Shown here piece by piece: positions 1-7,599 of a stretch of 64,000 nt of DNA (positions are counted from its first letter, which is position 1; every line of letters begins with the position of its first letter). The stretch is from Desulfoferula mesophila (GTDB lineage: Bacteria > Desulfobacterota > Desulfarculia > Desulfarculales > Desulfarculaceae), in assembly GCF_037076455.1 (NCBI RefSeq), contig NZ_AP028679.1, forward strand, positions 4,355,501-4,419,500, given 5' to 3'. The notes beneath the pieces were generated by a model that made no database searches, was not told where the DNA came from, and was given only the letters and a program-made list of their open reading frames with translations. The translations under genes and the position numbers were made by a program.

Positions 1-128
1 GAGCGATAGAGCTGGTAGAGCCGGTGCACCCGCCCGCCCCGCTGCCCGGCGAAACGGGCGAAGTGCCGGTTGCGGCTGGGCGGGTCCGGGTCTTGCAGCA
101 GGGCCAATACTTGGTCGAAAACGCTCAT
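1..128 (-). CDS. Partial hypothetical protein, N-terminus only
   Basis: An open frame on the minus strand starts at ATG (128-126) and runs off the left edge with no stop in 42 codons. It begins MSVFDQVLALLQDPDPPSRN and is rich in Arg and His afterwards. No family is recognised. No strong ribosome binding site is visible upstream, so the start and even the gene are uncertain. Confidence 0.35.
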   Translation of the reverse strand, partial: MSVFDQVLALLQDPDPPSRNRHFARFAGQRGGRVHRLYQLYR

Positions 129-260
129 AAGCTCTAGGGCGCGCCGGTTGGGGTTTTTGTTCTTGAACCTTAAATATAACCCATGGAGCCCGCCCCTTCC
201 CACCCTGCCGGTCGGCTGGTAGTGGGTCAGTTTGAATGAGAGGACGGCCAGAAGTGCACA

Positions 261-289
261 TTGACACCAGGGGCACTCTTTCCTATGGT
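261..289 (+). promoter_or_regulatory. Putative sigma-70 promoter for the HEPN-like gene
   Basis: TTGACA (261-266) is separated by 17 bases from TATGGT (284-289), about 30 bases upstream of the start codon at 322. The -35 is a perfect consensus match and the -10 matches four of six bases. Seen by eye only. Confidence 0.4.
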
Positions 290-321
290 AATTCTGGGGG
301 AATTGCAAGGGGGAGGAGATC

Positions 322-1173
322 ATGGAAAAAGTCAACGTGATGCCGCTCTATGGGCTAGGGTCTGCGATTGGCAGGCTTCTAACGCAATGTTTTGCTGGAT
401 CAAAAATGATGTTCGCTATCCCGGCGCTTGCGGAGGCGCGTAGCCAACTTGCGTTTTTTTCGGCATATAAGCAAACTCCCCCGCTTAGTGCCGAATCTGC
501 CAAGGGGCTTTTGGCAGAAATAGAAAGCGCCTTGCCCAAGGCTGACGAACAACATCCTGAACCCCACCTAATGACAGAAGATCAAGCCAACCGTCTTATT
601 TACTCAATCGTGCATTTCCAAGCGGTTTTGGCGACCGAATTACCACGCGCCAATATTTTTTATACCACCCCCAAGCGCGCCTATGACATGACCCTACTCA
701 TCAATCGGGGCGAAAGCATTTTATCCCCGGAGGCTCTTAGTGCCTTAGACGCGGGGAACCGGGATTTAGTTGTTCAGGATATTCGAGAAGCCACCAGGAG
801 CCTTGCGTTTGATATTCCTACTGCCGTTGGTTTTCATATATTCCGCGCCATTGAAACGATTATCAAAAAAGAGTATTTCCCCCTCTTGGCCATAAAGGCA
901 GAAAGCAATAATCTTGGGCAGCACATTAACCACCTAAAGGCGGCTGAAGTTGACGAAAAAATATTAGGGACGCTACGCAACATCAAAGATTATTATAGGA
1001 ATCCAATATCCCACCCGGAAGAGTTCTGGGACCTAGACGATGCCGAAAGCGCCCTAATGTTGGCCGTTCATGCGATTACGGTCATACTCCAAGACATTAG
1101 CACCAGAATGGGGCAGTTACCGTTACAAGAGCCACCCATACAAGAGCCACCCACTACTGATCCAACAACTTAG
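322..1173 (+). CDS. Hypothetical protein with HEPN-like R-x4-H motif
   Basis: A 283-residue protein starts at ATG 322 behind a clear GGGGGAGGAG site. I do not recognise a named family. The C-terminal part is helical, and residues R226 to H231 (context YYRNPISHPEEF) form an R-x4-H motif of the kind used by HEPN ribonucleases, so a HEPN-like role is possible but unproven. The gene is visibly A+T-richer than the housekeeping genes to its right, which suggests transfer. Its last codons encode a Pro-rich tail with a tandem QEPP repeat and run into a transposase remnant on the other strand, so the natural C-terminus may have been altered by an insertion. Confidence 0.6.
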   Translation: MEKVNVMPLYGLGSAIGRLLTQCFAGSKMMFAIPALAEARSQLAFFSAYKQTPPLSAESAKGLLAEIESALPKADEQHPEPHLMTEDQANRLIYSIVHFQAVLATELPRANIFYTTPKRAYDMTLLINRGESILSPEALSALDAGNRDLVVQDIREATRSLAFDIPTAVGFHIFRAIETIIKKEYFPLLAIKAESNNLGQHINHLKAAEVDEKILGTLRNIKDYYRNPISHPEEFWDLDDAESALMLAVHAITVILQDISTRMGQLPLQEPPIQEPPTTDPTT

Positions 1174-1387
1174 CAATCTCCACCAACTCCCAAACATGGC
1201 CACTGATACCCGCTTCCATAGCGGGGGTTACTCTAAGCGTCCGATGAATGCGGGCGAAATTGTAGTGCATGAAATGCAGACTCGCCTAAGCCGCAAGTTT
1301 CTCCCACTTCTTGGAAAAGCCGTTAGTTAGGCGAGTAAAGCGCCTCATGCTCATACGCATGGTCAAGTCCTGGCGCTCTACATAATC
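1154..1387 (-). pseudogene. Transposase C-terminal remnant (insertion sequence scar)
   Basis: Read on the minus strand from about 1387 to a TAG at 1156-1154, the translation contains DYVERQDLTMRMSMRRFTRL, then FSKKWEKLAA, an in-frame TAG (1288-1286), then LHFMHYNFARIHRTLRVTPA and HVWELVEIAKLLDQ. This is the familiar C-terminal block of a common DDE transposase type (YVERxNLTMRM...HFMHYNFxRxHxTL...PAMxAG). No start or N-terminal catalytic part is present and one codon is a stop, so it is a dead fragment. It overlaps the last few codons of the preceding plus-strand gene. Bases 1388-1509 hold nothing else that I recognise. Confidence 0.75.
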
Positions 1388-1509
1388 TGGTAAAAATATA
1401 GCCGGTCTGGCTTGGCTTTGCTGGTTGCGACGGAGCACCCGGGCGGCTTGCCCCCTGCCGCCGCCTGTGGCAAGCTTGAGCCTCGTTCACCATGAAGGCA
1501 AGGAGCCCC

Positions 1510-2313
1510 ATGAACCGCACCCCCGCCTATGTGCGCCTGGACCGCCGGGGACCGGTGGTCACCGTGACCATGGACAACCCGGTCACCTTGAACGGCATGG
1601 ACGACGAGATGGGCCCCCGCCTGGCCCGCACCCTGGAGGGCCTGGCCCGGGATCCCGAGGCCCGAGTGGTGATCCTCACCGGGGCGGGGGGCAACTTCAG
1701 CGGAGGGGGCAACCTCAAGCGGGCGGCCGCCTTTTTGGAAGAGCACCCCGGCCAGGGGGCGGGCGAGATTTTCGCCAACTACCTGCAGTACGTCATCCGG
1801 GTGGCGCTGGCCATCACCGCCCTGCCCCAGCCGCTCATCTGCGCGGTGGAGGGGGCCTCCTCCGGCGCGGGCCTGAGCTGGATGGCCGCCGGGGATCTGG
1901 CCGTGGCCGCCGAGGACGCCCGGCTGGTGCCCGGCTTCGTCAAGGTGGGCCTGGTGCCCGGCGCGGGCGGCACCTACCACTTCGCCCATCTTTTCGGCCC
2001 CGCCCTGGCCGCCGAGCTGTTCATGCTGGGAGACGCCATGACCCCCGCGCGGGCCCATGAGCTGGGCCTGGTGACCCACCTGGCCCCGCCCGGCGCGGCC
2101 CTGGCCAAAGCCCACGAGCTGGCCCAGCGCCTGGCCGAGGGCCCGGCCCAGGCCCTGGCCGCCACCAAGCGCCTGCTGGGCCGGGCGGTGCGCGGCGGCC
2201 TGGCCCCCCATCTGGAGCTGGAGCGCCAAGGCGTGGTGAGCGCGGCGGACGACCCGGAGTTCGCCGTGCGGGTGCGGCGCTTTATGAACCGACACGCCCC
2301 CAAGGAGAAGTGA
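1510..2313 (+). CDS. Enoyl-CoA hydratase/isomerase (crotonase) family protein
   Basis: A 267-residue crotonase-fold protein that should act on acyl-CoA thioesters in the cytoplasm. The oxyanion-hole segment (LTGAGGNFSGGGNLKRA) and the second glycine-rich segment (SSGAGLSWMAAGD, then VGLVPGAGGTYHF) are clear. The two catalytic Glu of true hydratases are not evident: by eye the positions hold Ser and Phe. An isomerase or other crotonase activity is therefore more likely than hydration. ATG 1510 is chosen over ATG 1492 because AAGGAG lies just before it. A nitroreductase follows with a near-zero gap, so the two are probably co-transcribed. Confidence 0.85.
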   Translation: MNRTPAYVRLDRRGPVVTVTMDNPVTLNGMDDEMGPRLARTLEGLARDPEARVVILTGAGGNFSGGGNLKRAAAFLEEHPGQGAGEIFANYLQYVIRVALAITALPQPLICAVEGASSGAGLSWMAAGDLAVAAEDARLVPGFVKVGLVPGAGGTYHFAHLFGPALAAELFMLGDAMTPARAHELGLVTHLAPPGAALAKAHELAQRLAEGPAQALAATKRLLGRAVRGGLAPHLELERQGVVSAADDPEFAVRVRRFMNRHAPKEK

Positions 2314-2315
2314 GC

Positions 2316-2981
2316 ATGGATTATCAGCAAGTGGTGGAGAGCCGTCATTCCTGCCGGAGTTTCAGCGACGCCCCGGTAACCGCCGACCAGGTGGCCCAGA
2401 TAGCCGCCCTGGCGGCCAAGGCCCCTTCCTGGGGCAACACCCAGCCCTGGAAGCTTACCGCCGTGGGCGGCGACAAGGCCAAGGAAATCCGCCGCCGCCT
2501 GGTGGAGGCCATGCGCGCCGAGCGGCCCCAGGAGCCGGACATCGCCATGCCCATGAGCTTCGCCGACGACATGAGCGCCCGCTACAAGGACCTGGGCCGC
2601 GCCCTGTTCAAGGTGTTGGGCATCACCCGGGACGACGCCGACAAGCGCGCCGCCCACTACGCCAACAACTTCGGTGGCTTCGGCGCGCCCTGCCTGCTGT
2701 TCGTCACCGTGCCCCGGGGCCAGACCGGCTACGCCCTGTTCGACGCCGGGGCCTTTACCCACGGCCTGTGCCTGGCCGCGGCCAGCCTGGGCCTGGGCAC
2801 CGTGATCCTGGCCGCCCTGGCCCGCTATCCCGACCAGGTGCGGGCGGTGGTGCCCATTCCCGAGGATCAGGAGCTGGTCATCGGCGTGGCCCTGGGCCAT
2901 CCCGACCCCCAGGCCCCGGTAAACGCCTTCCGCAGCCAACGGCGTTCCCTGCCGGAGATGCTGGCCACCTTCGATCTGTAA
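2316..2981 (+). CDS. Nitroreductase family protein
   Basis: A 221-residue FMN-dependent nitroreductase-like oxidoreductase. The N-terminal VVESRHSCRSFSDAPV segment is the usual FMN-phosphate-binding Arg/Ser region. APSWGNTQPW and the late GLGTVILA segment also fit the family. ATG 2316 is preferred over GTG 2310 because the AAGGAG inside the end of the upstream crotonase gene sits eight bases before it. The coding regions are separated by two bases, which suggests translational coupling. The substrate cannot be read from the sequence; nearby acyl-CoA enzymes are the only hint. Confidence 0.85.
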   Translation: MDYQQVVESRHSCRSFSDAPVTADQVAQIAALAAKAPSWGNTQPWKLTAVGGDKAKEIRRRLVEAMRAERPQEPDIAMPMSFADDMSARYKDLGRALFKVLGITRDDADKRAAHYANNFGGFGAPCLLFVTVPRGQTGYALFDAGAFTHGLCLAAASLGLGTVILAALARYPDQVRAVVPIPEDQELVIGVALGHPDPQAPVNAFRSQRRSLPEMLATFDL

Positions 2982-2987
2982 GGGGAA

Positions 2988-3686
2988 TCAGGCCGGAGCC
3001 ACCACCAGGTTTTTGCCCCGCTGCACCACCGCGCCCGCCTCGCGCAGGGCCTTCATGGCCCGGGTGATGCTCACCCGGTGGGCCCCCACCAGGAAGCTGA
3101 GTTCCTCGTGGGTGAAGGGCATGGCCAGCTCCCGGCCCTCCTTGGCCGGGCGGCCGTGCTCCCGGGCCACCTGCCACAGCACCTGGTGCAGGCGCTCCTC
3201 CAGGTGGGTGGCCGACATGCTGCCCACCCGCTGGGTGAGGCTGTCGATGCGCGCGCTCAGGTTGCGGATCACCTGCAGGCCGATGTTGGGGTGCTCAAGC
3301 ACCAGGTTCTCGAAGCCCTCGCGGGTGAAGCCGCAGGTCAGGGTTTCCTCCAGGCACACCGCGCTCAAGGGGAACTCCTCCTCAACGGTGAGCATGCCCT
3401 CGCCCAGGAAATCCCCGCCGCCCCGGATGTCCAGGATGAGCTCGTTGCCCTCCAGGGTGACCTTGCACAGCTTGACCCGCCCGGCCTTGATGAGGAACAT
3501 GCGCCGGGCCGCCTCGCCCTGGGCGAAGATCGTCTCCCCCTTGGCGTAGCGGCGGCGCTGGGCCGCCTGGGTCAGGGCCTCCATCTCCGGCGGGGTCAGG
3601 TTGGCGAAGACCCACAGGCTGCCCAGGCAGACCGGGCTCAGCTCCATGCCGTCCCCGGCCAATTTCTGACACAAACAAGAACTCAT
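2988..3686 (-). CDS. Crp/Fnr family transcriptional regulator
   Basis: A 232-residue regulator with an N-terminal cyclic-nucleotide-binding-like beta roll (roughly residues 25-130, including GETIFAQGE and GGGDFLGEGML) and a C-terminal winged helix (residues about 160-230) whose recognition helix reads LSFLVGAHRVSITRAMKALR. It has Cys4, Cys6 and Cys20 near the N-terminus and two further Cys in AVCLEETLTCGF, so an iron-sulfur or other redox cofactor is possible, though the spacing is not the classical FNR pattern. It converges on the nitroreductase gene, and its targets are unknown. A GAGGGG site precedes the ATG. Confidence 0.88.
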   Translation of the reverse strand: MSSCLCQKLAGDGMELSPVCLGSLWVFANLTPPEMEALTQAAQRRRYAKGETIFAQGEAARRMFLIKAGRVKLCKVTLEGNELILDIRGGGDFLGEGMLTVEEEFPLSAVCLEETLTCGFTREGFENLVLEHPNIGLQVIRNLSARIDSLTQRVGSMSATHLEERLHQVLWQVAREHGRPAKEGRELAMPFTHEELSFLVGAHRVSITRAMKALREAGAVVQRGKNLVVAPA

Positions 3687-3783
3687 GACCCCTCGCCGTC
3701 TCGGGTTGGCTTTGGCTCCAGCTAAAATGATGCCACGCCGGGAGCCCTAAGTCTGTAGCCAAGGCTACAACCCCGGCCCGCGC

Positions 3784-4008
3784 CTAGCGCCGGAAAAGCC
3801 AGAAGATCAGGGTGAGCAGCAGGCTGATGAGGATGCTGGTGCCCAGGGGAAAGTAGAAGGAGAAGTTCTTGCCCCGCCAGGAAAAGTCGCCGGGCAGCTT
3901 GCCCAGCCAGCTGAAGATGCCCAGCTTGGGGCCCAGCCACAACAGCGCCCCCAGCCCGGCGAGGGCCAGGCCCAGGATCACCAACAGCTTGCCCAGTTGG
4001 GGGTTCAT
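3784..4008 (-). CDS. DUF2905 family small membrane protein
   Basis: A 74-residue protein with two predicted transmembrane helices (residues about 8-27 and 52-71) and the conserved linker GKLPGDFSWRGKNFSFYFPL between them, the hallmark of the DUF2905 family. It should sit in the inner membrane; the function is unknown. GGGAGCGGAG precedes the ATG. It is transcribed in the same direction as the Crp/Fnr gene, about 100 bases upstream of it. Confidence 0.85.
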   Translation of the reverse strand: MNPQLGKLLVILGLALAGLGALLWLGPKLGIFSWLGKLPGDFSWRGKNFSFYFPLGTSILISLLLTLIFWLFRR

Positions 4009-4054
4009 GCTCCGCTCCCTAGATGACGCCTTTAACTATGGCCCAGCGCCGCTC

Positions 4055-4100
4055 GGGGAGCAAGGGGCGGCGCCGTCCGGGGACCGGGGCGCGGGGGAGG
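4055..4100. repeat. Direct repeat, copy 1 (46 bp)
   Basis: The block beginning GGGGAGCAAGGGGCGGCGCC and ending GGGGGAGG recurs at 4825-4871 with one substitution and one extra G. This copy lies just downstream of the minus-strand OsmC gene. It contains a GC-rich arm that can pair with AGCGCCGC immediately to its left. Confidence 0.8.
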
Positions 4101-4139
4101 TGACTCAGCTCTTGGTGGTGAACATCAGTCCATCCGGGG

Positions 4140-4709
4140 CTAGGCCCTGTCCAACTCCACCTTCACCGGGGCCGAGCGGGTGATGGTGTTGAACACCGGC
4201 GAGTATTTCTGGGCGGTCTGGATCATCTCCTCCTTTTGGGCCTCGCTTACGTCGGCGTCAATCTTGAAAAACACCCTGATGGCCTGGTAGCCCACCGGGA
4301 CTTCCTCGGATATCCCCAGGAAACCGCGCAGGTCGATGTCCCCTTCATACCTGGATTGCACCCCCCTGATCTCAATACCCTTGGCCGAGGCGTGCGCCAC
4401 CATGGAGGTGGTCAGGCAGCCGGACAAGGCGACCAGGAGGTATTCCACGGGATTGGTCCCAGCGTTGGTACCCAGGAGGATGGGGGGCTCGTCCAAGTGG
4501 AAGACCACCGCGTCCCGCGCGTCGTCCTCCTGCAGAGCGCCGTAGAAGTCCTTGACCGTGGCCTGGCTGTGCGTGCCGCCGACCCACTGGTTCTTGGCCC
4601 TGAACTTGAACTTGGCGATTTCGGCGTTGCCCTTGATTTGCTCGATGGTCGCGAATAATTGGTCTATGTTGATTCCATTGACGGTTTTCGGATTCCCTGA
4701 ACCTGCCAT
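4140..4709 (-). CDS. OsmC family protein
   Basis: A 189-residue OsmC/Ohr-fold protein. The conserved helix EYLLVALSGCLTTSMVAHAS carries one of the two redox cysteines, but in the C-terminal motif the usual CP is replaced by SP (KYSPVFNTITR). The Cys pair needed for organic peroxide reduction is therefore incomplete, and a non-peroxidase role is likely. ATG 4709 is chosen because GGGAGGG lies just upstream. A longer reading from TTG 4754 has a worse-placed site. The region upstream (about 4765-4820) is A+T-rich and probably holds the promoter. Confidence 0.82.
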   Translation of the reverse strand: MAGSGNPKTVNGINIDQLFATIEQIKGNAEIAKFKFRAKNQWVGGTHSQATVKDFYGALQEDDARDAVVFHLDEPPILLGTNAGTNPVEYLLVALSGCLTTSMVAHASAKGIEIRGVQSRYEGDIDLRGFLGISEEVPVGYQAIRVFFKIDADVSEAQKEEMIQTAQKYSPVFNTITRSAPVKVELDRA

Positions 4710-4824
4710 TTTGCCCTCCCAACTGCGGTTAAGGCCGAAGAGGTTGTCCTCCAACCCCTTTCTATAATTATAATTTTACGCATATCTTTCACATGAGAAC
4801 AGGCTTCCGCCCGAAATAATAAAC

Positions 4825-4871
4825 GGGGAGCAAGGGGGCGGCGCCATCCGGGGACCGGGGCGCGGGGGAGG
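4825..4871. repeat. Direct repeat, copy 2 (47 bp)
   Basis: Nearly identical to 4055-4100. The two copies flank the OsmC gene in the same orientation, about 770 bases apart. This copy also supplies the left arm of the hairpin at 4838-4899. Confidence 0.8.
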
Positions 4872-4899
4872 GGTTTACGCCCGCCCCGGACGGCGCCGC
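4838..4899 (-). terminator. Long hairpin downstream of the paralogous gene pair
   Basis: Arms at 4838-4853 and 4884-4899 are complementary at 15 of 16 positions, around a loop of about 30 bases. It lies 13 bases beyond the stop of the minus-strand gene at 4913, where a terminator would be expected. No long T run follows, so it may act in RNA stability instead. Confidence 0.45.
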
Positions 4900-4912
4900 T
4901 TTGATGGCTTGG

Positions 4913-5227
4913 CTAGGCCGGGGCTTGGCCCTCGGCCCTCAGGCCCTGGGCCGCGGCCAAAATCTTGAGCTTGACCGCCGCGGGCAGGCGCAGCTTGTTT
5001 TCCCGGGTGCAGGGCACCGCCGCCCCGCCCAGGGGGCTGCTCACCTCGCTCCACTGTTGCAGCACGTAGTCCAGCACCTCGTCGTTGAGCACCCCCTCCT
5101 GGCCCCGGCAGCGGCGCTCCATGGCCACCATGGTGGCCGAGTCGACGCGGCGCAGGCTGAAGGTGGAGCCGTCCACCGTGAGGTCGAAGCGTTCCTCGGG
5201 GTCGATGATCTGCACGCCCTGGCTCAT
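4913..5227 (-). CDS. Hypothetical protein, paralogue of its neighbour
   Basis: A 104-residue protein starting at ATG 5227 behind GGAGAG. It shares the pattern DPEER-x4-DG-x-F-x-RR-x7-ER and a later W-x-G/EV-x-G-x-VP segment with the gene at 5224-5586, so the two are paralogues joined by an ATGA overlap. The layout (a short N-terminal strand region, then a helical part with W, G, VP) recalls small phage tail assembly proteins, but I cannot assign a family. No signal peptide or membrane segment is seen. Confidence 0.6.
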   Translation of the reverse strand: MSQGVQIIDPEERFDLTVDGSTFSLRRVDSATMVAMERRCRGQEGVLNDEVLDYVLQQWSEVSSPLGGAAVPCTRENKLRLPAAVKLKILAAAQGLRAEGQAPA

Positions 5228-5586
5228 GTTTTCTCTCCGGGCTGAAATTGGGGACTTTGGGCCCGCCGCACCAGGCGGCGGCGGACGGCGACGGGCAGGC
5301 GCAGGGCGGCGGCGGGGCTGTAGGGAACCGGCTCGCCCTCCGGCCCCGACACCCCTTCCCAGCCCACCAGCGCGTGGGCGGCCAGGGCCGCTTCCAGGGC
5401 CTGGGGGGGCAGCCAGGGGCGGGGTCCCCGGCCCTGGTCGGCGGGCAGCAGGCAGAGCTGTTGACGCTCGATGGCGGCCAGGGCCCCCAGGGACAGGCGG
5501 CGATAGTAAAACACCGCGCCGCCCAGGCTGAGGGCCTGGCGCTCGTCGGGGTCCACCAAGACCAAGGTTGTTTGCCGCTCGCTCAT
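5224..5586 (-). CDS. Hypothetical protein, first of a paralogous pair
   Basis: A 120-residue protein beginning MSERQTTLVLVDPDERQALS. Its shared features with the downstream gene are DPDER, RRLSLGALAAIER, and VGWEGVSGPEGEPVPYSP. The stop overlaps the next start (ATGA), so they are translationally coupled. The WEGV-x-G-x-PVPYS segment is like that of phage tail-associated proteins, but no other phage gene is near, so the pair could be domesticated or simply misread as phage-like. Function unknown. Confidence 0.6.
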   Translation of the reverse strand: MSERQTTLVLVDPDERQALSLGGAVFYYRRLSLGALAAIERQQLCLLPADQGRGPRPWLPPQALEAALAAHALVGWEGVSGPEGEPVPYSPAAALRLPVAVRRRLVRRAQSPQFQPGEKT

Positions 5587-5714
5587 GTTGCCTGTTATAA
5601 GGGCGCCAAGGGGCGCGGCCCAGGGAAGGGCCTCGCAAAAACGCCGCCGCCCGGCGGCGCGGCGCTCCTATGGTAAAATCGGCCCTAGAGCATCGTGCAA
5701 CGAGGAGAAGGCGC

Positions 5715-6641
5715 ATGAAAATTCTGGTCACCGGCGGGGCGGGCTTCATCGGCAGCCAAGTGGCCCAGGCCTACCTCCAGGCCGGACATCGGGTGACGAT
5801 CCTGGACGACCTTTCCACCGGCAAGCAGGAAAACCTGCCGCCCGAGGCCGAATTCGTGCGGGCGGACATCGCCTCGCCCCAGGCGGCGGAGCTGGTGGCC
5901 CGGGGCGGCTTCGGGCTCATCAACCACCACGCGGCCCAGATCTCGGTGCCCGCCTCGGTGGCCGACCCGGTTGACGACGCCCACAGCAACGTCATGGGCC
6001 TATTGAACCTGCTGGAGGCGGGGTGCCGGGCCAAGCTGGAGCGCTTCATCTTCGTCAGCAGCGGGGGCGCGGTGTACGGCGAGATGGAGGGCGCCCCGGT
6101 GGACGAGTCCTTCCCGGCCCGGCCCATGAGCCCCTACGCGGTGGCCAAGCTCTCCGGCGAGCTGTACCTGGATTACTACGCCGCCCAGCACGGCCTTAGC
6201 TCGGTGGTGCTGCGCTACGCCAACGTCTACGGACCCCGCCAGATCCCCCACGCCGAGGCCGGGGTGGTGGCCATCTTCATGGACTGCCTGGTGGACGGCC
6301 ACGAGCCCACCATCTACAGCCCCGAAGACCTGCCCGGCGGCATGAAGCGCGACTACACCTTCGTGGGCGACGTGGTGCGGGCCAACCTGGCCGCCCTGGA
6401 GCGGGGACAAGGCGTCTACAACATCGGCACCGGGGTGGCCAGCGACACCCTGACCATTTGGGAGGCGGTAAAAAAAGCCGCGGGCCGGGAGATGGCCCAC
6501 CATATGGGCCCGGCCCGGGCCGGGGACATCCGCTACAGCGCCCTGGACTGCGCCAAGGCGGCCCGGGAGCTGGGCTGGCGGCCCGACTACGACCTGGCCC
6601 GGGGCATGGCCGAGACCTGGGCCTGGCGCCAACGACGCTAG
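5715..6641 (+). CDS. NAD-dependent epimerase/dehydratase (UDP-glucose 4-epimerase-like)
   Basis: A 308-residue extended short-chain dehydrogenase. The NAD-binding GGAGFIG is at residues 7-13, the DDLSTGK segment follows beta-2, and the catalytic S...YAVAK (YxxxK) is in the middle. It is most like GalE-type UDP-sugar 4-epimerases, which supply UDP-galactose or UDP-hexosamines for surface polysaccharide. ATG 5715 follows GAGGAGAAGG and fits the family start. It is divergent from the paralogous pair on its left, and no other sugar gene is adjacent, so the substrate is open. Confidence 0.85.
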   Translation: MKILVTGGAGFIGSQVAQAYLQAGHRVTILDDLSTGKQENLPPEAEFVRADIASPQAAELVARGGFGLINHHAAQISVPASVADPVDDAHSNVMGLLNLLEAGCRAKLERFIFVSSGGAVYGEMEGAPVDESFPARPMSPYAVAKLSGELYLDYYAAQHGLSSVVLRYANVYGPRQIPHAEAGVVAIFMDCLVDGHEPTIYSPEDLPGGMKRDYTFVGDVVRANLAALERGQGVYNIGTGVASDTLTIWEAVKKAAGREMAHHMGPARAGDIRYSALDCAKAARELGWRPDYDLARGMAETWAWRQRR

Positions 6642-6696
6642 ACCAAGCAACGCCGCCCCCGGACGCCCGGCGAAACCGGTAAACAAGGAGCCCTCC

Positions 6697-7599
6697 ATGG
6701 CCATGGTCAAACTAAAAGCAGTGGACAACCGTTTCCAGGCCGACGTCTGGGAGCAGGCGCTGATCGCCGAAGGCGTCGACTTTCGTTTGCGCACCTTTCA
6801 GGACACCGCCTATGACGGGCTCTATGTGAGCCAAAAGGGCTACGGCGTGTTCTACGTGGAGGAGGCGGAGCTGGAGCGGGCCGAGGCCCTCTTGGAGGCG
6901 CTGGCCGGAGAGGAGCCCCCCGGTCTGGACAGCGCGGCGGCCCTGGCCGGGGTGATCGAGCACACCCTGCTCTCCCCCGAGGCCGGGGAAAAGGAGCTGG
7001 AGGCCCACCTGGAGCAGTGCCGGGAGATGGGCTGCGTGGCCGCCTGCGTCTCGCCCTGGATGGTGCCCCTGGCCGTGGAGGGGCTCAAGGACAGCGGCGT
7101 GGCGGTGTGCAGCGTGGTGGGCTTCCCCCTGGGCACCCAGAGCCTGGCCACCAAGCTGGCCGAGGCCAACGAGCTGGCCGAGGCCGGGGCCACCGAACTG
7201 GACATGGTGCTCAACCGGGGTCTGGCCCTGGGCGGGGCCCTGGGCCGGGCGGTGGACGAGGCCGCCCAGATCGCCCAGGCCATCGCCCCGGTCCGCCTCA
7301 AGGTGATCCTGGAGACCAATGAGCTGGGCCCCGAGGCCAGCGCCCAGGCGGCCCAGGCCCTGGCCCTTTGCGGCGCGGCCTTCCTCAAGACCGGCTCCGG
7401 CTACTTCGGCCCGGCCACGCTGGCCGATGTGGCCCTGTTGGCCGACAACGGCGGCGGCCTGGGCATCAAGGCCGCCGGGGGCATCAAGAGCCTGGACAGC
7501 GCCCTGGCCCTGTTGGAGGCCGGAGCCACCCGCCTGGGCACCAGCAGCGGCTGGGACATCTTCCGCCAGGCGCAGGAACGTTGGTCCCAGGAAGACTGA
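6697..7599 (+). CDS. deoC: DUF2007 domain fused to deoxyribose-phosphate aldolase
   Basis: A 300-residue fusion. Residues 1-68 (LKAVDNRFQADVWEQAL through ERAEALLEAL) match the DUF2007 putative signalling domain. Residues about 80-300 are a DeoC-type TIM barrel with the Schiff-base lysine motif LKTGSGYF and the second lysine in GIKAAGGIK. DeoC splits 2-deoxyribose-5-phosphate into acetaldehyde and glyceraldehyde-3-phosphate in nucleoside breakdown. The usual bacterial DeoC is about 220-260 residues and lacks the N-terminal domain. AAGGAG six bases before ATG 6697 supports the fused start. The end overlaps the next gene by 19 bases. Confidence 0.85.
   Translation: MAMVKLKAVDNRFQADVWEQALIAEGVDFRLRTFQDTAYDGLYVSQKGYGVFYVEEAELERAEALLEALAGEEPPGLDSAAALAGVIEHTLLSPEAGEKELEAHLEQCREMGCVAACVSPWMVPLAVEGLKDSGVAVCSVVGFPLGTQSLATKLAEANELAEAGATELDMVLNRGLALGGALGRAVDEAAQIAQAIAPVRLKVILETNELGPEASAQAAQALALCGAAFLKTGSGYFGPATLADVALLADNGGGLGIKAAGGIKSLDSALALLEAGATRLGTSSGWDIFRQAQERWSQED

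Noticed and set aside
1128..1158. Tandem copies of CAAGAGCCACCC as a CRISPR or minisatellite
   Set aside because: Only two short copies inside a coding end; no array structure. No CRISPR array is visible anywhere in the window.
1070..1330. Open frame of 86 codons on the plus strand
   Set aside because: It is the antisense of the transposase remnant, which explains the protein-like appearance; no ribosome site.
1378..2295. Long minus-strand frame opposite the crotonase gene
   Set aside because: Composition is the His/Gly/Gln-rich pattern typical of antisense shadows in G+C-rich genes, and the plus strand has clear crotonase motifs.
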